A stretch of 64,000 nucleotides of DNA from Hydractinia symbiolongicarpus. Its lineage: Eukaryota > Cnidaria > Hydrozoa > Anthoathecata > Hydractiniidae. A program made the translations under genes and the position numbers. The stretch spans positions 10,691,501 to 10,755,500 of the forward strand of contig NC_079880.1 in NCBI RefSeq assembly GCF_029227915.1. Direction: 5' to 3'. A model generated the notes under the pieces. It was not told where the DNA came from. It was given only the letters and a program-made list of their open reading frames with translations, and made no database searches. Shown here piece after piece: positions 22,601 to 35,400 of the stretch (the stretch's first letter is position 1; the number at the start of each line of letters is the position of its first letter).

Positions 22601-25600
22601 GTTTTTCCAGTCTATCATTCGTTTTGAGGTATTTTTTCCATATGAGTGCGCAAAGGGGTGCCAATGACAGTGTTTGAAAACGTCCCAGGTATAAAACGAT
22701 ATGTGATGCCATGTGAAGAAACTCACCCTTGGAATGTGTGATATAAGTTCAAACGTGTTCCCACATCTTGTAGGTACATTCTAAAAAAGATACACTCACG
22801 ATAAAAACTACAAAGCAAACCTATCAAGTGAACTAAATGATGTTTTACTGTCAGAAATTTCGCGAGAAGAGAATGTTGCAGTTTCGCAAAATATTTACAA
22901 GACGTAAATATTGTTTACTCCCCCCCCCCCCTGACAATGGAGAGGTGTACGAATGCACTTTCTTCTGACCAAAATAATTTTTTAACGTGTAATTGAACGT
23001 CTGGCAACCTTCACCAGTGGATTTACCAATTATGGGAAATTTTAAACTTCAAGTTATTTTTCAGGGTGACTCTTACTTACAAGAAGTAAAAAGGAATTTT
23101 GATAAAAACCAGTAAACAACTTTCCTAACTCGATGATTAAAACGTAGACCAAAACAGCAAACAAATTCAAATTATTTTCCACGATTTTTTTTTTGTTCCC
23201 TCACTTTTATGAGCAGTGTTCATCTTGTTCTAGTGAAGTAACTTTTTGACCATATTTCAAACCTTTTGACGCAGCGTTTTTTAACCTATCTGAGTAACAA
23301 CTTAACTCTTGCCACAATGCAGATATAAAAATAAATATTTAGGCTACATACCGTCTGTCTCCAAAACTTTTTTCGCAAGCTATCCTTTAAGCTTGGTCGT
23401 TTGTAAATTCTTACGCAGACCCTTTTACGTAAAATAACATTCACTAACGCTGGACTGCTCAATCGTAGCGTAACCTAAGAAACAAACAATTTTTAGTTAT
23501 ACTCTAAAACCACCCCTCCGTTTTCATGACGTCACTCGAGTTATATTATTCCAAATTTTTATTTTAATACACGAAGCAGCACCTAAAGATGACTAAAGAC
23601 AGTTGAAGATTTGAAAGAGCACGCATCACTGATGTTCAAATCAAACAAATGAAGAAGCTGGAATCAAATTGTAATTACAAACATCATTAACAACAAGTTT
23701 TACACCAACCTTGAGTATGACGTAAACACGTTCTGTATTAGGCGTGACTCGATTCAGGTACACGGAATCATGTATGGAGGAATCCCAGGACGACGTAGCA
23801 GTGACACGTTTTTGATCATACTTAAGTATAGGTAATCCGATGATGCTGTCGGACTGTTCGAAAGAAAGAAAAGAGTGGTGTCCTGCTGGTTCAGCATCAA
23901 TATCTGCACATCCACTTAAAGCATTGTCTGAAAAATAAAACGTGAGGAGATATGGAGATATAAACTACTTTTCTATCTTACCTAAATCAAGTGTCTTGCT
24001 ATGTTTGGATGTATGTTTAACAGGTAAACAAACAAACAAACCAATACACAAACAAACAAACCAAGCAAACAAAAATAGTAAACAACGCTTACCATCTAGA
24101 TCAAGAAATATAACCGGAACATGTTTCTCCATGCCAGGTAAAGGATTCCTAAACCATAACGAGTGATATGCATGCTTATTCAATTCACTATTCAGTATCT
24201 TCAGTACTTAAGACAGTTACAAAAAACAACAATAAGTAAAAATCAAAACAAGAAAGATTGTTAGGTTCAGTGTTAAAGGTTGTCGGGTTGAATATAATAG
24301 CAAAATTTACAAAAAACAACAACTTTTGCTGAGCAAATTCAGTGGGAAAAGGGACACCTCTTTTTTATTAAACATTATAGCTTTCCACATACCAGTCCAT
24401 AGTAGCACCAGGAACACCACTACCAGATGATGGACACAGAATTGCATTTCTCTCTTCTGTAAGAGAAACCCACTGATCAATCAACATTCCTTCATGTTCT
24501 TTATCATCTTGTGTTTTATCTAAAAATAAACATACAATAACACACATGCTGAAGAAGTAAAGGTATGAAAATGTTTTAAACGTCCTTTATGGCTGCATCT
24601 ACGGTCACGCTTTTCGCGCACTGGCGTTGGTATGACAAACGCGGATAATCCACTAACCACAGCCCAGGATAGCCTCTTCAGTTCCTATTGGTACTTCTAT
24701 CAACGAGGGTCCTGCGAAGGGGGTCCTAGCGCATTTAAAGCTCCCAATTAAGCTACAAAAGTCATGCAAGCACAGCAGCCGCTCAACTAGACAACCGCCT
24801 AATATATCAATCCTATTCTCATGCTGAACGCTAAGCAGAAAGGATAGATCCACACTTTTATAGTCTCTGGCATGACTCGGCCGGGGTTTGAACCCCAGAC
24901 CTCCCGCACTGGAAGCGAACGCTCTACCACAAGGCTATCAGTCGGTATGATCAATAACATCAGCAGCAAGTCAAGGCTTTTTAGAGTAAAGAAATTCAAA
25001 CCCTCTTCCACTGTTCAGGAACAATGTCGGTCTTTTTCACATCGAATAACTTATAAACAAAACGTCAAGGTGGAAGTAATAAAATTTCTTTCACCATGTC
25101 CGAAGTACACTTCAATTTTTTAGTGTGATAACTAATTTAGTTTGAGTATGGTGACTCACTTGGTTCATCTTGGTACTTACTTGACTTATTGATCATCTCT
25201 TGTATTTGGTGATCAAGAAATTCTCTTCTCTTCATCACTGAATTTGAAAACCTATCACGTAACCTAAAATACACCAAAATAAGACGTTATGCAAACATCT
25301 AACGCCTGCTCTTTTCCGCTGCTATGCAAAGGCTAACGCTTTCAAGGCCGGGCGTAAAAAGGAAAACAGGGCGTACATATCTACTGCTACGTATTTTTCA
25401 GTTTAATAAAAGCAAACAACACTCACGTTTGTAAATCTCTCTCTTGGTAGCTATCCAAGCCTTTCTGTGTTTTACCACGCACAGTAACACTACCCAGCGC
25501 AATGTTTGTGATCGATTCAATCACAACAGGTAACAAACCGTTAGCACCACTCTTTGGAACGACGCATTGAACGACGATTCGTCTGGAATAACCCTGTCGT

Positions 25601-26368
25601 AACATGAATACACCACCCGCTTCTTGTCCTTCTCGTTGGAGAAGCTCGACAGGAGAGTAGAAACCTTGTTCGTTCAGCTCGTGAATTTCTACCCATAACT
25701 CGAGACGGCGGGTTAATTCTCTCCATCTAAGAGTAAAAATCCAGGTAAGACAAAAATTGAAACAAATAGAATGTCAAATTTATTGCATGGTATAGATGGT
25801 ACAGAATAATTTTTGAACTTACCATAAATGACCAATCGAACAACCAATTAAAAATGTTTCCCTTTCCTAACAAGAACTTAGGACTATTAACTACATTTAT
25901 ATTCGCTAAACAGATGGAGTTTTAATATAAGCATATTTTCTCGTTTCGTCCCCGTGTAGTTTGGTGGTTATATGGTCATTTACGGTATTGGCCGTACCGA
26001 TAGTAATACTCAGAGACACATATTTTCTTTCTCCGTATCTGAATGATACTTGAAATGGTTAATACACTAAAATTACTACAATTTAAGGCAGTGTTCATAT
26101 GGGGTGCAATGTCCAAGCTTGCACACTGGTTTGGCTCATTACGGCGAAATTTAGTTGTGCAATCTCACATCTCATTAAACTGGAAAAGAAGCTTTATAAG
26201 TCACGTGATCAGGTTTTGCTATTTTTAGCATGCTTTATGTGAAAATTTATCCCACTTAGGCCAGGTGACGTGTTTTATTTGGAAAACAAAATTAAAATAG
26301 CAGGGCAGTCCAGCCGATTAGACAATTTTGTGTTCATATAAACCCGCCTTACATCTATACTTTACATC

Positions 26369-26403
<35 letters not shown>

Positions 26404-29400
26404 AAACAACAATAACAACAACGAATTCAAATATAAAAACAACAACAACAAATAAACATAGAAAAAGGTAGAGAAAATAAAAATTGTCATGAATTATGAA
26501 ATCACAAAATGTTAATAAGCTAAAAATTAAAAGAACTTAGTATACGATTAGTGAGATAGTGTTCAAACAAATTAACCTTAATTATTTTGGTATCAGCATT
26601 AAAAATACAGCATGAAAGGTTTTCCTGGTCATGTTTTAAAGATTTGTCGTCATTTGACCACAGCACACAAACCTCAAGAGTTTTGTTCTTAGAATGTACG
26701 CACTTTCACAAAATCTCTTGTTTTATTAAAGTGCACACATGCTAACAACAAAACTTGGGGGCTTTTTGTGATGCAGCTGAAAATGCAGTCATAATGAAAC
26801 GACTTTTGAAGTCAACTACTCTATTATTTGAAATTCAACCTGCTTGCTCACTACACTGAGTTTTTTTTATGTTGTTCATTAACAGGCATAACAACACAAC
26901 TTGTTTGAAAGCAAATCTGTTGGCACATTGCACTATAATATTTTGCATGCTGTTGATCGAACTCACGCTTTCATAGCATTAAGAAAATGTATTAATAAAT
27001 GTTAATTTCTGATTAAAAGAGACTTTTATTGATTAATGCTGACCTCTGTTAGTGTTGAAAGAACATTTTTCACTTGTATTTTCCTCAACGCTGTCCCATA
27101 AAAAGATCTCAGGGATTACTCTTTTTTTTCAGTGAAAAATTTCGGACATTTTTTGGGACATCCTTTTTCTAAGAGAAAACAGCTGTTTTAACTGCGACAT
27201 TACTTTAGTGATAATCAAGTACTTCTCGAATACCAAGGATATACATTTAAGGTTTCAAAACGAAGCTTCCCAGTACTTACCATATTTTTACCTGCACTGG
27301 GTAGAAAAACCCTGGAGAAATATCTGAAATATTTTTAACGAAATTTTAGCTGGCTATTTTTAAATCAAAAACTAATCAGGGGTAAAAAAAGTTTTGAAAG
27401 TGTATGCCAGATTTTTAAAAAAATAATCAAAGTGGAAACCAGAGAAAATAGTTCTTTCAAGGTTAAAGGTTGGTTTATATGCTGATGGTGTCTTAAGTAA
27501 GTTAAAGGTTGGTTGGTAGTGTTTTAGGTGTGGTGGGGTGTGCCGTTACCTCTTTTGAATTGCTGCAAAGGATTTGGGCACCATATAATCATTGAGTAGA
27601 AGTCTGTGGAAGAAAATATAGGAGGGGTTAACATAAAACAAAAATATATCTTTCCATGCACTGTGACTTTTGTTAAAAAGTATGGAGAAAACACCTTTTC
27701 ACTTTTGGAAAGCCCAGTTAATTGTTACGAGCCAATGTTACACTACACAAAGCTAGGTGTGTTACGAAAAATCACAATTCATGGAAAGACGAGAATGGGA
27801 CAGGCTGGTGTAAATTACCTCGTCCTTTCAAAACTTTGCTGAAGCTGTGATCTGTTTAAAAAAACAACAACAACAAAAAGAATAAAAACAAAAACCCTCA
27901 CAAAAATAACATACACAAACAAACAAATGATAAACGACTACGTTTTAAAAGTTGTCTAACGTTCAAAGAAGTCATTAACATGGACATTCTTTCGCCTAAA
28001 TATGACACAGTGTGTTTTTGAATAGTAATGTCACTATCGCCTCCTAAGCATACAAAGTTATGTTGTTTCTATTGAAAATCTCAACAAAAAAAAAACAACA
28101 GTAAAAACACAAACCTATCCACCATGCTTTTTTCTCCTTCATTTTCTGTGGGGGTGACTATCGGGCTTGGTTTTTGATCAAAACCACGACTTCTGTTTCC
28201 ATAAACTTCAATTGCCAATGAGCCGTCAGTCACATAATCGAGAAACTCTTCTTCGATATCAATCACAAACATCTGGAAAAAGTAACAAAAGAAATTAAAA
28301 GAAGATACATAGTTTTTGCCTAACATAAGTATGAAACATTCAACAAACAAGTAAACAAACAAACAAAAAACAAACAAACAAACAAACAAACAAAAAAGGA
28401 TACTGCTCAAAGGCAAGGTTTTTTAACTAGATTTGGATAAAACTATTATTTTTGCAAGTTGTATTTTCGGTCATCTGTCATTTCAAAACATAGAAAACAT
28501 TCTCACACGTTGTTGATATGGAGTAAAAAGTAAAAAAACAGAAAGGGATACTAAGAACGTTACCTTTGTGTGATCAAACATCATTGAATTAGATTTACTT
28601 GATGAGACTGGGGAAGTTGCAGCATTTAAAGGAGGTACTACAGTCAATCCTTGATCAAAGAATGTGTATTGACAAAACACGTAGTTACATAGTGAAAGTG
28701 GTAGACCATGCACTTCTTTTATGGTGATCTTAAATAAAAATTGTAAAAAGTTGTTATTGTATGCAACATTGTTTCATCTCTGTTGATTGTATGAGGGCTC
28801 CTCATGGTATTTGTTGCTTACTGTAAAGGACCAAATAAGCATCATTTAGGTAAAGAAATGTATTACAAAACACACACTTTTTCTTAAATTCTCACTTCAA
28901 ACTTCAAACACATGTACTATATACAGTTAGTGTCAAATTGTGATCCAAATTAGCCTTCTCACCTGAACTTTAACTGAACTTCCAAGAGATAAACCTTCGT
29001 TATCCTCGTCATCACTAAAACTGTCACCATCTATTGACAATGTAGCATTTTCATCTAAAGAGAAGTTCCATTACGCTTAAATACATTGTTTACAAAAGCT
29101 TATATACAGCATAATCTATCAGTTCATCTAATTTGTACATATAGTGTACTATAGTGTACTGTTATTAGGTCCTGTAAACACCTTGAAGAATGTGAGAAAT
29201 GCGAAAGCAAAAAATGCAAAAACAGATGATGTGCTATTTTCACCTTGTAATCGTTTGATTTCAACAGATAGTCTGCCACAAACTTCTCCCTGTTGACTAA
29301 TTACTGGTGCAGAATAATCTAACGGTACATTTTGATATAAACATTCTAACCAAACAGTTGCTACACCTATTAGAGTGTGACATTCTATTTCGAAGAATAA

Positions 29401-32400
29401 ACCATCATCTATGTCATCCTAAAAATAAAATTGTGTTTGTCAGAATTTTTTTTTAAATAATTTCTCAAAAAATAAAGACTTCAACAGGGAATTTCTGTAT
29501 ATAATATTATAATATATAATATATATTATATATTATTATAATATTATTTAAGCAATTCATTTTTAAGAAAAGTACAGACATTGTTTCAGTTTCGTCTATA
29601 TGCATAAATGCTTGTACTTTTTAGCGCAAAACTGAGAGGGGTATCAAGCAAATATTGGTTTTGAGATATCAAGATAAACAAATTCAATTTCATTAGGAAA
29701 TAACTGAGGAAAAAAGGTTTGTTATTTTATATTTTCCCTTTGTTATTTTTTAAGTTAAAAATTTATATTTTTTATTTATAACAAATATTCTATGAAATAT
29801 AAGCTTTCCAATAATATATTTTTTTTAACATCCTTAACTACTTACCACTTTATACCTTTTTTTAGGTACAAGCTAATACCCTGCCAAAACACTTCAAAAA
29901 AACTGTTGAAACGTCACTCAAGTAAGTTTCCTGAAATAGTACTTACCGTATCAGTACTTCCACCTTGCAAGGGGTCACTCTCTACAATACTTTGATAAGC
30001 ATCACGCATGTCATATATTTTATTACCAATTTTATCCACAGACCAAACTACAGAAAAATATAGTGCAACAGTGTAATAGTGAAACAGTGTAACAATTTTA
30101 CAACTCTACAAAAACGCTTATTCCCCACTGATACCATCAGTGAAGGTCCTGACGCTTACAAAGAGCTCCTATTTACTTTAAAAAACCTAACAACAAAGAA
30201 AAGGCAAGACTACTATTCTTTCAAAATTAAAACCATTTAAAATAAAAAATATTGAGTGGTGATATCAGAAACAATATGCTCAAATTTTTAATACTGATTA
30301 ACAATTTTTAAACGAAACGTATTTATAAAACACAAAATTATGTAAGCAAACCTTGTGTTCCTCGAGACTTGCTTTTTACAACAACAGCTACTTCACTGGT
30401 TAGTGGTCCTCTGCTCATTCCCTGACTTAAACTGGCTGTAGGTATCTACAAAGGATGATAACAAAATGTTTAATACCACAAAGCACAGTAATTGAAATAA
30501 TCTGCAACACTTCCTAGATCTTAGGCAACTGTGAATCTAGAAAGGCATTCATATCTGAAAGTCAACCTACACTTTTACTTGAAGAATCATGTGCATTGTG
30601 GGTTAAAATTCCAGTTTTGTGACGATCTTTGCACAAGATTTGCTGATTGTATATAGATTACTCATGCAGTTTAAATTTCAAATTACGAATACAGTTACTA
30701 CATTTGCCAACAAACACACAAATATTTTTATTCTCACAATATTACAAAAGAAACTATATATAGAGATGCAGTTGACAAAAAAAAATGACCATACAGGCTG
30801 GACCACGTTGGCAAATGATAGTATTGGGGTAAAATTTTATGTTAAGTTATCAGTAAGGCAAATTCTTTTTATTCTTTTTCAACCTTATTTTACTTGTAAA
30901 ATGGAAAACTTTGGTGCTAACTTTCCATCTATATTACAATACCCGTATATGTCTGTCTGTCTTTCACGCAAAATGGTAACCGCAATAGAGAAACAAACAA
31001 AATGTGGTAGATAAAGGATGGACACAACAGTGGATTTATCCACGGGCCACTGACTAGTTATTTAGTTTTATAGTGCCGACAAGTTTTCTCTTACTTGAAG
31101 AGTGACAGCAAATTCTGTGTCTTTTTTCATTTCCATGCTTAACTGATTTGCTTCCCTAAAACAAGTAAATAAAAAGTTGATCATTCAATCCAAATTAAAA
31201 TTAAACCAACAAATAAAAGTTACCTGACCCAATTTATATAAAATTGAATTTCAACAAGTCAGCCACAGTTAGGTAACTGTTCATCCTCGTTTAAGCAAGC
31301 AGAAAAACATTTAATTCTGCATATTTATTTACTTATTTTAACTATCCACCATATCGCTTGTAGCATATTTCATCGTACAATTTCGTTTTTTTAGGCTTTT
31401 ACAATATCGGATAAATTTTATAAAAAATTTGAGCATTATTATTGTTTAGAATTTTCAAAGTTATGCGTGCGTTTTAGGATGAACAAACCAACTAGCTGAA
31501 GTCTAATTGTTGTATTAAACCTTCTTTCAAACGGTTTAGAATGCACACACGAAGATGGTTTCAATCACAATATCAAACTATATAAAAAGGGTACCTGACA
31601 AGAACATTAGCTCGAATGACTTCTTCTCGTAACCTACGTAAACTTTCTTCATACAGCAATTGACTGAAAAAAAGCAAAATTTGTAATTATACGCCATTGA
31701 ATAAGGTACATGAAACATTTTATACAAACGCACCTATCGTAAAAAGATTGTGGAGTATTTATGAGCCTGTCTTCCGAAACATAACCAGAACTAGCTCGTC
31801 CAGTCATTAGGGAATCTGGTGTCTTTTCTCGTCGTAGTTCTTCTAGTTTTTGTTCATACATTTCTTTCTGTTGATCAAGTGCTCCTGTTAAAATGGAAAT
31901 AATTAAAAACATGGTAGCAACCATAAAAAAAGTATCAGTAAATTCGTCTGTGTTTAAACATTCTCATGGTAATAAAGAAATGTGACAAAAATGTAGTAAC
32001 GATGAAGTCGTATTTCTTCTCAGTAAATATGTCTTCAAACAAAATTTAAAAACTGAAACAAAAACAAATAAAAAATAAACAAGATATTCTACAAAGCTAA
32101 TTTTACCTTGCTTCTCTTTTTCATGATGTTCCTCTAATTGCTGTATTATAACTTGTAATGGCTCTGCAATAAAAACACTCATATCTTGTATGCAAGTTAC
32201 AAAAGGAAAGAACTAGTAAAATTAATTTCCCTTTGTTCTAATGTTTTTAAAACAGATTGTCAGGTTGATGACCTTTGAGGAAGTCCAGAGCATTAGTAAG
32301 CATGTTGAAAATTATATGAGCTGTTGAAAACGATACAAGCTTGTTAGGGTAATGTTAAAGTAATTTTGTCCTTTCAAGGTAATATTAAGGTAAAAAAACT

Positions 32401-35400
32401 TGTCTAAAACTGTGAGACATAGATCATAACGTGGAAATTTATGTGTAAGAGCTACCAGTTACAAAACAATGTTACCATTAAATTTTCTTCTACGAGCAAC
32501 CATGGCATTTTGCCAACATGGTGCCTTCACTATGAAAACGACAATCAACAATAACAATAACATTATGCACTGCATGATTACAATCTTCTGCTGACCGATA
32601 CAACGTAACCAAACTTTAACTTTTGAAGCTATGTGCACTTAAACTTGTTTGTGTGTGGTATAATGCAGCAACAACAATGCAATTTGACCAGAAGGAGTTG
32701 TGCAATAAGAATGACAAAAACTGATGGATAAGAAAACTTGCTGTATGAAACAAAAACCCTTTACATACTATAAAAAGTCTGGGATGTGATATTATAATAT
32801 GAGCAGTGCTCAGTGATGGAATATCGAAATAACATATAACAAATAGAAAAGAAGAATTAATTGTAACGAAGATGAAAGTGAATGAAATTGTGCACATATT
32901 AATATAACCCAACTCCACAACACAAACACAGAAACATGTTGACACAAAAGTCTAACAACAGCAGAAAATAAAATTCATGAACTTGTACATAAAATTATTG
33001 CTACTGTTTACAAAAAAATAAATGATTTCATACCTCCTAGTGAGTCAAATTCATTTAACAATAACTCATTTTGTGCAAAATCATAATCTATTTTTTCTTC
33101 AGGCTCTGAACCTAAACATCAAGAAATAGCTTTAAGTTAGAGAAGAATTTTTTACAGGAAGAATTCCCAAAGAAAAGGTAGACTTTTCCTATGAGTGTAA
33201 ACAAAAATTCTGAATTTTATAGCAAATTTCCACGAAGCTAATTGGACACCAAATCTTTAGCAAAATGTAATGACCATATATGCAGTTTTGTATTTTGATG
33301 CAAACTTTTATAAAGAAATCTGCCTTTAAAAATTTGCCTTAAACTGAGATGATGGCAAAATTATATTGTCTGATAAGCTAAGCTTAGACTTATAGTTTGT
33401 TTCGTAGACAAAAGAAATAGCAAAAATCAGAGGTCACAATTTGAATGCTACCTGCAGGTGGGAGTGGATGTGGGCAATTTATGCGAAAAAAATGATTGTT
33501 TCCCCACAAGATTCTATCACCATGTCGCAGCATTGTTCTGTCAGTCACGACTTGGCCATTGACACATGTTCTAAGAAAAGTTGAATAAACCAACAATCTT
33601 TTTAATTCACGTAAGCATTTGGAGATTGCTGAGAAAGATGCTGCCAGTCAAATAATGTAATTACATTGGTAATTTTTCTTTGAGGCAAACAAATTTATAT
33701 TAGAAATTCTGATAAATTAACAAATGCTTATCATTATCAAGGTCGTACTTGCAAAATAGTGTCATAAATATAGCAAGATTTTTCAAGATCATACCTGGCA
33801 CCTTCAAAAGGTTTGAGGTATGCAGTTTCTTCTGATTCTTCAATGTCAATGATACAATGTTCAGAAAGGATACCAAGACCATTTAATTGAATGTCCTAAC
33901 AAGAAAGGTCCAGTATATTAATAGTTTTTGTTACCATGTAAAAATTAATAAAGCTCTTTGTATTACATATTAGCCACTGTACCACTGTAGTTCGTTGTAT
34001 TGATAAATCGTCACAAAGATGACAAACAAAAAGTAATCAAAAATTTAAAAAATGCATTTGAAATCAAAATCAAACTTTTGGTGTTATAAAAAGTAAACTA
34101 CAGTGGCTTAATCAGACCCTAACAAATCAGAGTTTAAAAGCTACAATGGCAATTTCTGCAAACATAAATCTACAGTACAGATTGAATTGCAAAGGCTAAT
34201 TTTGCAGTCAAAGCAACCTTTATTACAATAACATCTATTTTCTAAGAATACCTGGATTGTATTTGCATCAGGCCTTCCAACCTTTGTATGGTCCTAAAAC
34301 AACAAGGTTATTTAAAAAGATGTAAACAGACTATTTTATTTTTATTTTTTTAGATTGCTTAGACATAAAGTTATAAGGTTTTTCTTCATCCTGCCTGAAG
34401 TGAACTTCAGAGACCATAAATAATACAAATCAAAAAAAATGATACTACAATCAATGACCTTTAGATAATACACCAACATTTCATTTAATGATGGGTCAGC
34501 ATTTAGGTTGACTAGATAATAACGGCCTTTTTCAACAGCTATGCCAGAATCTTGAACACATATTCCCATCTTTTCTAAAATCTTGTGACGCTCCTGAAAG
34601 TTTAAACATTGAAGTTTTCACAAAATAAAAAATTGATTTATAACATAGGGGTATTCTCACTTTGTAATGTATTTTCAGTGATTTTTTATTAGGTTAGAAA
34701 AAATAAATTAAATTGAATTACATTTAAAACTTGACAATATGGAGACCTTAAGTAAACAAACCTGGTGGATCTGTTCTGTTTGTTTTTCTTTCTGTTCCCA
34801 AGTAAGAGATGCTTCTTGCATCAATTTTTCACTTTCATCCAACTGCTCCTGTAGCCCTTGTTTTTCAGAGCGCATACCACGTGCAAGTAACTGCTGTTTC
34901 AAAGTTTCTACCTCTTCACGTAATTCGCGAATTAACTAAAATGAAAACAAATTCGTGTAACAATTATCTTTGACTGCCCAAATGAATATTCATCTTTAAT
35001 CTCAATATATAACACTTTTGCATACCAACACCCAACACACGAAACATGAGCTTACGTTTGCATACCAACACGCAACGCATAAAACATGAACATACCAACA
35101 TGCCATCACGCAATGCAGGAAACATGAGCATACCTTTGCATACGAACACACAACACATAAAACATGAAAATACCAACATACCATCACGCAATACACGAAA
35201 CATGAGCATACCATTGCATACGAACACACAACACACAAAACATAAGCATACCATTGCATACGAACATACAACACACGAAACATGAGCATACCTTTGCATT
35301 AGGATCTTCATTTACCACAGCATGGTTTTCAATTCTCTTTGCTCGATCAGCATATCGTAAGGTTGATAAAGTTTCCTCATAATTGTCACCAGATGGACTT

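Noticed and set aside
24860-24945. Functional tRNA gene on the minus strand
   Set aside because: A and B boxes and a T arm are present, but no matching acceptor stem, and a SINE body follows directly.
27606-27842. 78-codon plus frame in KIF13 intron 27
   Set aside because: No family resemblance, antisense to the gene, no splice support.
29500-29545. Long A/T palindrome as a cruciform or origin
   Set aside because: It is a simple (TA)n-type low-complexity run; no further evidence for function.
34964-35311. Cys/Val-rich repetitive frames on the minus strand and their plus-strand shadow
   Set aside because: They are translations of the ~40-bp minisatellite next to KIF13 exon 11.
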